Positions 1 through 10,175 of a DNA stretch of 64,000 bases are shown here, piece by piece (position 1 is the first letter of the stretch; each line of letters starts with the position of its first letter). Below the pieces are notes generated by a model. The model was given only the letters and a program-made list of their open reading frames with translations. It did not search any database and was not told the origin of the DNA. Made by a program: the position numbers and the translations under genes. Where the stretch lies: the NCBI GenBank assembly GCA_004026145.2, contig CP034975.1:6398610-6462609 (forward strand), in the 5' to 3' direction. The stretch comes from Takifugu bimaculatus (lineage: Eukaryota > Chordata > Actinopteri > Tetraodontiformes > Tetraodontidae).

Positions 1-47
1 GCGGCTCGGCTGATGGGTTTCCTGTGTTTTTGTGGCCCAGCCCACAG

Positions 48-1661
48 AGTCTGGCCGCCTCCCTGGAGACCAGCACACGGGATGAAGGTCGCGGAGAGGA
101 AGCAAAGAAGGGACCCGGCTCAGCAGGACCGAGCAGGAGGCCAGAGGAGAGAGGCGACCGGCCCCAGCCCAGAGCCCAGGTGAGTCTGGCCGCACCAGGA
201 ACCGTGTCAGGGATGCCAGTCCAGCTACAGCAGGTTGCTCATTAACGCTGCCTCCGTCAGGGGAACACCAGAGCTGACGAGTCCAGCTCTGGTGAGGAAC
301 CCTCCACCACCACCAGGGTGTACCGCAGGCGGGTCATACTCAAGGTGTGTTGGGCCTGAGGTGTGACGCTTGAAAACGTCTGCGTGTGAGAGCCGCGCGT
401 GGTCGTCGTCGTCATAGAAACGACGCTTTGTCGGATTAATTCTGCTTTTTCCTCCCCCTTTAACATCAGCAGTCGTTTCCCACGGCGACCAATGACCCGG
501 CTGGTGTGTTCTGCTCTGCATGAGATATGAGAACAGTTGTTGAGTGTCAGACTGGGGGGGGGGTGGGGGGGAGTGTCCTCAGGACTTTAGCTGCCTGGCT
601 GGGAGCTCTGGGTCGCTCAAGCATCCATGTTGGATGGATGCGAGCCGGAACCAGAACCTGCAGCAGAATCTGAAGCTCCGGCGATCCGCTGGCTGCTGAA
701 GCGGTTTCGTCCTCCTCCGCATCCACAAATAGTCCCATTGTTGCTGCCCGCGGGGAGGCGGAGCTATTCTGCCCTAACAGCCGTGGTTGTGCGATCTAAC
801 AATCGTTCCGCTTTCCTCGTGAAAAGTCCGGATTCTGGCTTCCTCCCGGGCTTGTCAGAACCTTTGAACGCCCTCCCCACCTGTCTCTCTCTCACTCCCC
901 ACCTGTCTCTCTCACTCCCTCCGTCGTCCGCCTCAGGGAGAGGAGGCCAAAAACGTTCCTGGGGAGTCGGTGACGGAGGAACAGTTCGTGGACGAAGACG
1001 GAAATCTGGTCACCAGAAAAGTAAACATCCCATCATCACCTCCACCCCCCCCCTTCCTCCTAATGACTTCTGCCCCCTACAGGTGATCAGAAAGGTGGTG
1101 CGTCGCGTGGTCACTGAAAGGAAGATGAGCGAAGGGGAAATTGTTAACGAAGAAGGCGCGGCGGGCGTCGCCGCGGCGACGGGCGGCGCAGACTTTACCC
1201 CTCCGACCGGAATGGCGGGGGGGAAGGGCAAGAAGAGGGGGAAGCGCTCCCGACAGGGTCACAAAACGGAGAGATCCGAGGTTGGCGTTCAAACCGGCGG
1301 CCTGGCCTTGATGTGTCTCCGCCCACTTACACCTGCATGGCGCCGGAATGTAGAAGATCAAACAACCAGATTAGGATTAACCTGGAATAAAATCCCACAT
1401 CCACAGGATGAACCAGAGCCAGTGTGGCATGTCGTGCCGTGGTCCGCCTGTACCTCGGTGGTCCGTCTGTACCGCCCTGTCACCACTAACCGTTCCGACG
1501 CATGCCTGATCCAGATTAACGTCCTCTCTCTTTCAGCACGCCACCGCGGTGACATCACCACGCCAGGACGCCAAAACTCACCCAATTTTGTTTTCTCTCT
1601 CTCTCTTTTCCAGCCCGGAGAAAACGGCAGCAAGAAACAAGGGAAGAAGAGTCAGTCGTAA
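48..1661 (+). CDS. Ankyrin (ankyrin-1-like), C-terminal coding exons only
   Basis: This is the 3' end of an ankyrin gene; the rest lies upstream of the window. Ankyrins link membrane proteins to the spectrin cytoskeleton, and this part is the variable C-terminal regulatory tail. Exons I can place, all phase 0: 48-179, 937-1020, 1083-about 1280, and 1614-1661 ending in TAA. The diagnostic match is the segment VTEEQFVDEDGNLVTRK continuing into VIRKVVRRVV, the conserved tail motif of ankyrin-1 (EEQF-DE-GN-VT-K-IRKVVR). The last part is lysine/arginine rich (GKGKKRGKRSR; SKKQGKKSQS at the end). The donor at 1281 (GTTGGC) is weak, and the intron after it is open in frame, so the end of the third exon is uncertain. 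Ankyrin-1 is the closest paralog I can recall, but ankyrin-2/3 are not excluded. The family call is firm; the paralog and first exon are less so. Confidence 0.72.
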
Positions 1662-2790
1662 CGTCAGAGCTGCAGCAGGTGAGGTCGCGTCACGGCGTAT
1701 CCCTCCGCACCTGCGGACCTACGTCTTTCTCTCACCGGCCTGTTTGCCACCCTCCAGGTCCGCCACGTCCTCCCGCCGGAGGGAAGCGGGCCGGAGCACC
1801 TCGTCCGTCGGCCAGTCACGTGTCCGAAGCTTTCACCACGCATGGTTTCTCCACCAAGACGAACACAAAACCGACTTTTTCCCCCCTTGATTTCCGCATG
1901 AGCATGTCACCGAACATCACCCCATCGAGGACGCCACACAGACGGACGTCTCCGGTGGACGGAAGACAACGGACACAGATGCGTGATCCGCTCTCTGACG
2001 CTCGCCTTATACGGTCTAGTTTTTTTTTTCCTGGATCCTCAGTACGGGGGGGGCGTGGCTCTTTTTTAAACGATTGATTTTGTTGTACATAAATGACACT
2101 GTATAAAAAATCAGAAGGAAAGTGGGTAGCTTGGGATCGCGGACGTGCTGAGCTCGGCCGGCGAGGCGTCACAACACGGCGTTCTTCCACAACATGAAAG
2201 GATGAAAGCTGCTTGGGCTTTGATTCCGGGACATGTTTTCAGAGAAGTGCTGCATGTGAGGCCACTTTATTTTTACCGTTTTTATTTCCCCGCCCTTCTC
2301 CGACTCCAACGGCACTGTAACACGACCAGAGACGGGTCGACTCTTAGCACTCATAACCCTCCAGCTGTAACTGCTCCTCTTTGATACGAAAACGAATCCA
2401 CGCTGATAGAAAATGCTTTGTTCCCACGCTTCTAAAGTCCCTGAATGCAACTCCTCACAGCCCCGCGTGTGCTAATAGTAGCTTCAGGTCTGCTGTGGTT
2501 TTTAAAAAAAAAACGGGGTTGTCGTTTTGAATTTAACGATTTGATGCATTTATTTTACAGAGTTTGATCACACAAGAACAGAGGGTCTTGTTTTTACTCA
2601 TTAATCATTTTTACTAAATCACATCGTCGCTCACTTTGTTCACAAACTGGTTTCCTCTTCCCGTTTTCTCCCTAAACCTCCCCGAGCATCCACTGCTGAT
2701 GAAAATGTACGATGAACCAACATAGCCTACACTGGATGATCCAACTAATTATTTAAGCAGAAAAAAATAAACTGTGTTTAAACGAGTCCG
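1662..2790 (+). other. Ankyrin 3'UTR with polyadenylation signal
   Basis: After the TAA at 1659-1661 I see no further reading frame that resembles ankyrin. A possible extra splice donor (CAG|GTGAGG at about 1679) and an acceptor-like CCTCCAG near 1758 could give an alternative C-terminus. An AATAAA lies at 2766-2771 and is followed by a GT-rich stretch, so the transcript most likely ends near 2.79 kb. Confidence 0.5.
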
Positions 2791-4319
2791 CCTGGTTTTT
2801 GTTTTGCCGTGTTTACGCCACCAGAGTGGATCTAAATGCACTTCTCCGATTCCAAACTGAGTTTGAACCAACAAGTAGCTGAGGAGACAGATTAGAGAGT
2901 CGCGTTTTTATATCCATTTTATTGTGATGGTGAACAGAAGCAGCGAGAACCGAAACATTAGACACATCCACCAGTATCAGTTTGAGCAATGATCTTTAGG
3001 ATAGTAAATTTAGTTTTACAATGTTTTAGGCTTTTAAGAATAATTTCATCATTTAAATAGTGGCATGATTTTTAACACGAGATTTGGCTTCAGCAATCCA
3101 TTTTCAGACACCAGCGACGTTGTCCAAAATATTCCAAAACTAAAGATGTACAAAGTACTTCCGGGTTTGACTTCTTCTGTTACTGTCTGGGTTTCATTGC
3201 AAAGGTGAAACACCGCCGCCATTTGGCCATCTGGAGTACTACACCTAATAACGGGGGCTACAACTTGGCTTATATGGGTTGTTTTTGTTTGTTTGATTTT
3301 TTTTCTAGATTTTGAAAGCAGTATCTTCCAAAATAATTTAAAGTTGGCTCCTTTAAAAAAAAATTGCAGACGTATTATTTATATTGATGGGATGTTTGTG
3401 CAGCTTTTTGCCAGGTTTCATGGCACTGGTACATGACCACATTTCTTCACACCGCATTTCTTCAGAGGCCAATCTTATTTCCAGCTCTAGTTCTTCAAAA
3501 CAAATAAATGCAAAGGTCTGATGCAGTGCAATGAGTAACCCTGACCCCATGCAGGGGACCGTCTAGAATAAAGCCTCGGTGGATCCATCTCTGCAGGCCT
3601 GTCACTGGTTAATGTTCCTGGTTTGTGATAAAAAGAAAAAAAACAGGACTGACATCATGACAACGTGTGGCGCAGCTCACGTGTCTTCAAAAGTTGCAGG
3701 AGCAGCAGAGTAACGAAAAAACCGGAAACGTTTCGCTTTAATACATTTTCTAACAGTTAAAGCGTGACGTAAGTGTCGTACTGATAAATGCAGTTTAAAA
3801 GTTGAGTATTCTAGTTTTCACTACAAAACAAAAGGGGTGTTTTTCGGGTCACACGGTAAAATGCCTTCCTTTTATTTATTTATTTATCATCACGAAATGA
3901 CAGGAATTGAAACAACAGCACGGGCTGATGCTAATATTAGCTGCTGTTGCCCGACGGTATTTTGCATTTTTAAAGTTGTATCTTATCTCTCCAAACTGTC
4001 GTCACTCATCTGGACTAATCAGCAGCCGACAGATCTGACGATAAGCAAATCTTTGATGGATCCGCATTGACGTGAACTTTTCTGGGCAAAGATGAGGTCA
4101 GTGTGACGCAAGAGCCGCCAGAGCACATCAACACACACAGGTCAGAAGAACGACCTCTGAACTTGTCAACCGCGACCTTCTAAAATCCGAACAGCGCTTC
4201 TCTTTATTGGCGTCGTTCGAGCGTCCGCACCGACGAACTCGGTTAAAAACATCCGGACATGAAGCTGCCGGAGGTCACTGAGACCTCAAACCAGTTCAAT
4301 ATAAAGAAAACATGAAGCA
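2791..4319. other. Intergenic, convergent gap between ankyrin and g6pc copy 1
   Basis: No coding sequence was recognised on either strand. It is AT-rich with many short runs. A TTTATT at 2918-2923 would be an AATAAA on the minus strand and could be a distal 3' end for the g6pc copy 1 transcript. Nothing else is supportable. Confidence 0.4.
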
Positions 4320-4806
4320 GGTGTCTTTTTTTTCTTTTTATTAAAAATATTCAAAACACTTTCAAAAAACAAAAATACTTTCTATAACTTGAAAAATATA
4401 CAGTTGTTGCAGCTGCGAGTTGCTGCCTCCACTGCAGGTGAACTTCCGCTGGCTCCGGGTCAGGATGCTCCACAGGAATGTTCCCACAAAGCTGAGATGA
4501 AACTCAGAAAACGGGCGGCGGCGTCCTGCAGCGGCGGCAGCGGCGTGGAGTTCCCACCCCTCAAGGGCGACCGGAGTTTAAAGGTCATCGTTTTTACCAT
4601 GTTAGGGCGGAAACGCAGACTCCACCTAAAATAGGGCGGGGCTTATTCCTTTACTCCAGACCACCACTAGGGGGAGATAGGCACTCACGTCCATCTGTAC
4701 ACAAAGTCTTTAAAACAAAAAAAATCTGAACCAGGAGAAGAACCCGAGGGAGTTTTTACTGCGGCAGGTTCTGCTCCTTCATCGGTCCGTCAGTGCAAAG
4801 TTCTGC
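4320..4806 (-). other. 3'UTR of g6pc copy 1 with polyadenylation signal
   Basis: This follows the minus-strand stop codon at 4807-4809. Plus-strand TTTATT at 4337-4342 reads AATAAA on the minus strand and is the best candidate for the proximal polyadenylation signal, giving a 3'UTR of about 480 nt. Confidence 0.5.
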
Positions 4807-6580
4807 TCACGCCGCCTTCCTGTGCAGGTTCAGCACTCCGCTCACGCAGTACGGGATGATGCTGATGGTGACCAGCGGCACCGTGGCGCTCTTGGAGAAG
4901 GACAGCAGGTAGAAGAGGGCGGCGGTGTGCGTGGGCGGCTTGAAGGAGTCGAACAAATGCAGCAGCACCAGCGAGGTGACGACACACACCACCTTGGCCA
5001 GCTTGCTGTTGCTCTTCTTGGTCTCGGCGTAGAGGGGCGAGTGCAGGCCCAGGCCCAGGCCGAACAGGGTGCCCATGTTACGCAGGAGGCTGGCGAACGG
5101 CGTGGTGTCCAGGTGCACCCACTCGGGCCTCACGCACCACCTCTGGGCCTTCTCCATGGTCCACAGCAGGTCCACGCCCACGGCTTTGAGGAGCAGGTAG
5201 AAGCCGACGGCGAAGGAGGTGAGGAAGAGGGTGGTGCAGAAGTATTTCCTCATGCTGGCGCCGTAGATCCAGCGAGTCCTGTTGAAGGCCTCCGCCACGA
5301 TCACACCTGTGGGAAGATCTGGGTCAGTAAAAGGAACCGCGTGGACGAGGCGGTCCTGATGAGCTGCACTCACCTGAGATCACGCCAGCGACCACCTGGT
5401 GGGGGAAGTGTGCTGCGATGAAGACCCTGGAGAGGCAGACGCACACCTGGACCCCACAGAACAGCGTCCAGAGAGCAGCCTTCAGGTACCTGTCCAGGTA
5501 GATCCACATGTATTCAGCATCAGGTGTTTGTAGTCTCAAAACAACCCCCCCCCCTTCCCCCCCAGGGCCAGATCTGACAATCAATGATCAACCGCAGCGG
5601 CGGTGGCGGTGGCCAGATAACCTGTTTTCAGAGATAAGCTTTGGACGTGGGACAGTAAACAGCCGCTTTCCACACTCACCTGTATCTGTTGGCGGTTTTC
5701 CTGCGCCCGTGCGTCTTCTTGCTGGTCAGGATGGCGAGGATGGAGGTCACCAGGGTGTAGTAGATGCCCGCGGCGCCCATGGCGTGACCCGAGGGGCTAC
5801 CTGGGTCAGAGGACCGGGAGAAATGAGTCGAGGAGGTCAAAGACAGACGGCCTTTGCAGACCCGGACTTTCAATTAAGCAGAGTGTGTTCAGATTGGATC
5901 GGATACTAAAGTAAAACATGTCTTTGGCTGGGCTGCAGAGTCCAGCTACAGACTGGGAACAGGCTGGGAACAGACTGGGAGCAGACTGGGAGCAGACTGG
6001 GAGCAGACTGGGAGCAGACTGGGAAGAGCTGGACTGAAGCAGCTGCAATGGAAAACTCTAACTTCTCCCGATAGTAACCGGAAGAGCGAACATCTGTCCA
6101 GCAGCTAGTTCTCACCTGGTCCGGTCTCACAGGTCATGGGGTACTGCTCGATGTGAGGGCGGGCCGAGTTGGCATAGTAACCGGTCTCGTGGACCCACCA
6201 GTAAGGCCTCTCGCCAAACAGAATCCTACAGGAGGTGGAAGAAGACGGTTATCGAAGCAGAAAGAATTCCATCGTCTGGAGGAAGAGCCGGCGGGAAGGT
6301 CCAAATCCCAGCTTGAGCATCTTTTTGAGAAGTCAAGAACCCGGACTCACCATTTGAAGACCAGGTTCAGCCAGTCTCCGATCACGGCCACCCAGATGAG
6401 CTTGATGCCCACCGACGCCTGCAGGTGGAACCACAGCGGGAAGAAGATGAAGAAGGTGTTCCTGAGGTCTGCGGCCCAGGAGACCCACAGGAACAGGCCC
6501 TGGGCGTCCTGGTAGTTGGTCTGCAGGTAGTGGGTGCTGCTCACCCCGAAGCCCTGCGCGGCGTCCATCAGAGCGTCCAT
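4807..6580 (-). CDS. g6pc1: Glucose-6-phosphatase catalytic subunit, copy 1 (intact)
   Basis: It hydrolyses glucose-6-phosphate to glucose in the ER lumen, the last step of gluconeogenesis and glycogenolysis. Exons on the minus strand, in transcript order: 6580-6351, 6225-6116, 5800-5680, 5489-5374, 5306-4807. All introns are GT-AG and sizes (230, 110, 121, 116, 500 nt) follow the vertebrate five-exon structure. The product is 358 aa (human 357). The phosphatase signature is complete: K-X6-RP in KWILFGERP, SPSGHAMG with the catalytic-loop histidine, and SRVFIAAHFPHQ with the nucleophile-type histidine. The protein is strongly hydrophobic, as expected for nine membrane spans. It ends in HRKAA, a weak dilysine-like ER retrieval tail. 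The start MDALMDAAQGFGV aligns with the human N-terminus. It is divergent from copy 2, which starts 1.7 kb away. Whether it is g6pc1a or g6pc1b in fish nomenclature I cannot tell. Confidence 0.95.
5949..6026. repeat. 11-bp minisatellite in intron 2 of g6pc copy 1
   Basis: About seven tandem copies of an 11-bp unit (GACTGGGAGCA with early variants GACTGGGAACA and GGCTGGGAACA) lie between exons 3 and 2 of the minus-strand gene. The last four copies are identical, which suggests recent expansion. Confidence 0.9.
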
Positions 6581-6658
6581 CTGGGAGCGAGAAAGCTTGA
6601 CCTGCAGTCGAGCGAGCGAGTGAAACCGGTGAGGCTGCGGCAGGGAGGCTGCAGCAGG

Positions 6659-6714
6659 GTTTATATCAGCGGGACCCACCGCCCCGGCGCATGCTCACGC
6701 TGACCTTTGGACCT
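6659..6714 (-). promoter_or_regulatory. Putative g6pc copy 1 core promoter: TATA box plus DR1-like element
   Basis: On the minus strand a GATATAAAC TATA-like box (6659-6667) lies about 80 bp before the ATG. About 35 bp further upstream, 6701-6714 reads AGGTCCAAAGGTCA, which contains the CAAAGGTCA core of HNF4/PPAR DR1 sites. A TATA box with a hepatic nuclear-receptor site is what is expected of a liver-expressed G6Pase gene. Binding is inferred from motif only. Confidence 0.5.
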
Positions 6715-8283
6715 TGCATATGTGCAATATAATGGCAGCGTTCACGAGGAGCATCACAAACACGCCGTTACTGATACGGGCAAAACAGACAGTCAATCAG
6801 TGTCAGGCTGGGGCGCTGCTGAGCAGCGGGGACAGGAAGTCACATGTTTTCACACGGCTGTGACATCACCGCGGCAGCCGGCCGCGCTCCGACGATTCCT
6901 GGGCCGTCTTTCCCGCGGAGTTGTGGCCGTTGCCTCATTTGTTGTCGGGACGGCCGCTGAGAACTTGGCTTACATAAGACGATCAATGATTAAGAGCTGA
7001 TTAAAGGTCGACGCTTCTGTCCCGATGGGTTCGAAAAGAAAACCTCCCTTTTCGTCTCCAGTTCACAGAGGCAAAAGTTTGTACATCTATAACAACAGCA
7101 AAGGAAATGAGCCCATTCATCTAAAAAATGGTTCCATTAAGAGTTTAACCAGAACTTAGGAGCCATTTTGGTGTCCGAGCGTCCTCTCCTCCTTTAATGG
7201 AGCTCGTTGGGATTAAAAATAAATAGAATAGCGCAGATTAATCCATATTTATAAATTACATAACATAGCAGGTCGCTTTATGATGAAAGCTCCTTGGCCT
7301 TTGGTCGTTGGAAGACCAAGGGTCAAAGTGTCTCTGGGATCTGGAACATCACCAAAATTTAATCAGTTCCGTGTCCCATCATCAACATTTGAGTTATTTT
7401 GCTGACAGTCCCACAGACGGGTGACATAACCTCGGCGGAGGTCATAACACAGACGGATATCTGCTAGTTCTTAGAAATCAGGGGGAAAACAAATGAATTC
7501 CAATAGATTTGTGTAAAATTCAAGAACTAACAGAATTTTTGGGGGCTTTTTTTTAATCCTGTTCCGATTCAACAGTTGAACTTTGACCTCTAACCCGAAC
7601 TAAAACGAGGAAACTGCTTGATTTTTCTCGCCGTTTATCGTGTTGGCTCGATGCACCGTGGTCAGAGCTTTTCATTCTGCCCTCAAGGGTTGAAACTAAA
7701 TCTGGGCGTGAGGACCGTGACCTGCGAGTGTCTCCCTTTTACGTGCGTGGGGCCCCGTGTTTTCAGTGTTGACGGGATCAGGTTGTTCCACAAGGACGAA
7801 ATTCCCAAGTGATCCCCAGCAACCCCCAAACTGATCACGCCCGGCACGCGTGCACCGCTGAAGCATGTACAGTATGTTGGGTAGGGTTGCTTAGGCTGCC
7901 GCCCTGTGGCTGAAGAGCGAAACTACATGTGCATGGATTTAATTTTTATTTTTTTTAAACGACAATATTTGACGTTAAAATGCACATCTCCCACTTTAAT
8001 GGCGTGTTTGTGCACCGCAGCGGACTGAGTACTTGGAAACGCTGCACAAAAGGATCAGAGCCAAGATCAATTTATTTCACAAGCGCTGCAGACTTCACTC
8101 ACATAAATCCATGAAAAAAAAAGCTTCTAGGAAATCTGTGGTGGAATAATTGAGGGGGGGGGGGGGGCGCTAGAGAACCTGTCCCAAAGGCAAACAATTG
8201 ATCTAGCCTTGAGTAAAGTTCAGTGGGGCTTCCAGAGCAGCAGACCGCAGACCTGGGGCACCATCCCTCATGTAAAGACAGTC
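6715..8283. other. Shared upstream region between the two divergent g6pc copies
   Basis: No reading frame of interest was seen. It must contain the 5' regulatory sequence of copy 2 and the distal regulatory sequence of copy 1. A 14-base pure G run sits at 8154-8167, just upstream of copy 2. I see no clear TATA box for copy 2. Confidence 0.5.
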
Positions 8284-9898
8284 ATGGACCTTCTCCACAG
8301 CTGGGGGGTCGAGCTGGCCGTCTACCTGCAGACCAGCTACAGCGGATACCAGGACGTCTTCAGTGTGGCCTCCACGGTGGCCGACCTGCACACCACCTTC
8401 TTCTTCTTCTTCCCCGTCTGGTTCCACCTGCGGCGGGACGCCGCGCTCCGCCTCATCTGGGTGGCGGTCCTCGGGGACTGGATCAACCTGGTCCTGAAGT
8501 GGTACGAGGTCACGGAGGGACACCACCCCGAGGCAAAGAGACAAGGAAGCATCTGCATTTATTGTGCGTGTCTCTCTGCGTGACAGGGTTCTGTTTGGGG
8601 AGAGGCCGTACTGGTGGGTTCAGGAGACCCGGTTTTATGGAGCCGGACCGAGACCAGGTCTGCAGCAGTTTCCCATCACCTGTGAGACCGGACCAGGTAC
8701 AGTTGAGTGAGAGCTGAGTCCAGTGTTGTGGCACAGTGAACCCTAACCCCGGAGGTGTGACGCGCGTCACTGAGCATCATCTTCGGGAGATAACGGGTCA
8801 AAACTCCAGATCCGCTAATCTCTTTATGGAGTCCTTTAAATTTGCATAGAGGAGTGATGACGCAACACCTTCTGAACGCCAGGCGCAACTTTAAACAGAA
8901 CTTCGTGGGTTCAAAAGAGAGCGCTTTGACTCTGATGACTCTTAGAATCTGCACACTGGTTTGGTGGGGGGGTGGGGGCCGGGGGGGTGACCTTCTCAGG
9001 GGTCCTGTCACGAGTGTGTGTCCTGCAGGAAGCCCCTCGGGCCACGCCATGGGCGCCTCTGCTGTCTGGTATGTGATGGTGACGGCGCTGCTGTCGGCTG
9101 CAGCAGAGAGGCGCTGCCCCCCTCTGCTGTTCAAGTGAGTCCTTGCACACATCTTTACGTCGCTCGTGTCCGTCCTCGCCTTCACCCGGCTCCTGCGTCC
9201 GCCCAGTTTCCTGCGGATGTTCCTCTGGGTGCTGATGGGCCTGGTGCTGCTGCTGGTCTGCATGTCCAGGGTCTTCATGGCGGCTCACTTCCCACATCAG
9301 GTCATCGCCGGGCTCCTGTCAGGTTTGTTGGCACCGAGGGAAGAAAACTGCTCTGTAGATGAGAGCGAGTTTTTCTCATTTTGGTGGACCTTCTCTGGCT
9401 GCGTATCAGGGGTTCTTGTGGCTGAGGTGGTCTCCAGGCAGAAGTGGATCTACGGCGCCAGCTTGAGGAACTACGTCTGCACCACCCTCTTCCTCACCTC
9501 CTTCGCCATCGGCTTCTACCTGCTCCTCAAGGCCGTGGGCGTGGACCTGCTGTGGACCATGGAGAAGGCCCAGAGGTGGTGCGTGAGGCCAGAGTGGGTG
9601 CACCTGGACACCACGCCGTTCGCCAGCCTCCTGCGTAACATGGGCACCCTGCTGGGCCTGGGTCTGGGCCTGCAGCTGCCCCAGAGTGGAGGACGTCAGC
9701 TCCAAGGCTGGAAGGATCACAGCCTCTTTACTTCTGCTTCAACTCCTGGACGGGTGGACGTTTTCTTCTGAAGACCTTCTGACTTTCTACTTCCTGTCTT
9801 TTGCTAAAAGCGCAGTTGCGCTTTTGATCCCGACTCTTTTGGTTCCCTGGGCTCTCTGCTGCGTTTTCGAGAGGAACGCCAGATCCAAGGATTTGTGA
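8284..9898 (+). CDS. g6pc1: Glucose-6-phosphatase catalytic subunit, copy 2 (frame broken in last exon)
   Basis: This is the second G6Pase paralog, same reaction and compartment as copy 1. Exons: 8284-8501, 8587-8696, 9029-9134, 9207-9322, 9410-9898, all GT-AG, with the same phases as copy 1. The start MDLLHSWGVELAVYLQTSY fits the family N-terminus. Catalytic motifs are present: K-X6-RP (KWVLFGERP), SPSGHAMG, and SRVFMAAHFPHQ. In exon 5 the frame that carries the conserved GLGLGL segment runs on to a stop at 9769-9771 with an unrelated tail (about 303 aa). The frame offset by +1 from about 9685 encodes the expected C-terminal membrane spans (LLTFYFLSFAKSAVALLIP) and ends at 9898. Removing one base near 9673-9688 would give about 345 aa. 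It is therefore either a sequence error, or a truncated copy lacking the last spans. It shares a near-identical 228-bp block with copy 1. Confidence 0.88.
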
Positions 9899-10175
9899 TT
9901 CTGAGTTAACTTGTTTGGAGTTGATCACGAGTTTAATTTTCTGCACTTAAACGCCTCATTTCCCCCTCATGTTTAGCAGACAGGGTCTAGTAACCAGTCA
10001 CTGAACTGGTCAGGTCCTTGAAATATCAGGTCAGGTCCTTGAAATATTCGTACTGTAGTTTTACGTTCTGGAAAACATTCATTCATTTATACTCGTAGTT
10101 AGTTTTTATGTTTTAGCTGACAGAAATATAGACAAATGTCTTGGTTTGAAAAGTGTAATAAAGACCTTAAAACAA
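9899..10175 (+). other. 3'UTR of g6pc copy 2 with polyadenylation signal
   Basis: AATAAA at 10157-10162 lies 260 bp after the stop of the conserved frame. A second AATAAA at 10709-10714 could serve a longer form. Confidence 0.5.

Noticed and set aside
554..571. Long G run (also at 8154-8167, 30415-30427, 34630-34641) as a functional quadruplex
   Set aside because: The pure G or C runs could form quadruplexes but are scattered, with no gene-regulatory setting to support a role. They are also prone to length errors.
627..1661. A single 344-codon ORF running through 627-1661
   Set aside because: It covers introns of the ankyrin gene. Splice signals and homology support separate exons; only the part from 1083 agrees in frame with the last exons.
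4822..5421. 199-codon plus-strand ORF opposite g6pc copy 1
   Set aside because: It is an antisense shadow of GC-rich exon 5; composition is not protein-like and the minus-strand product is certain.
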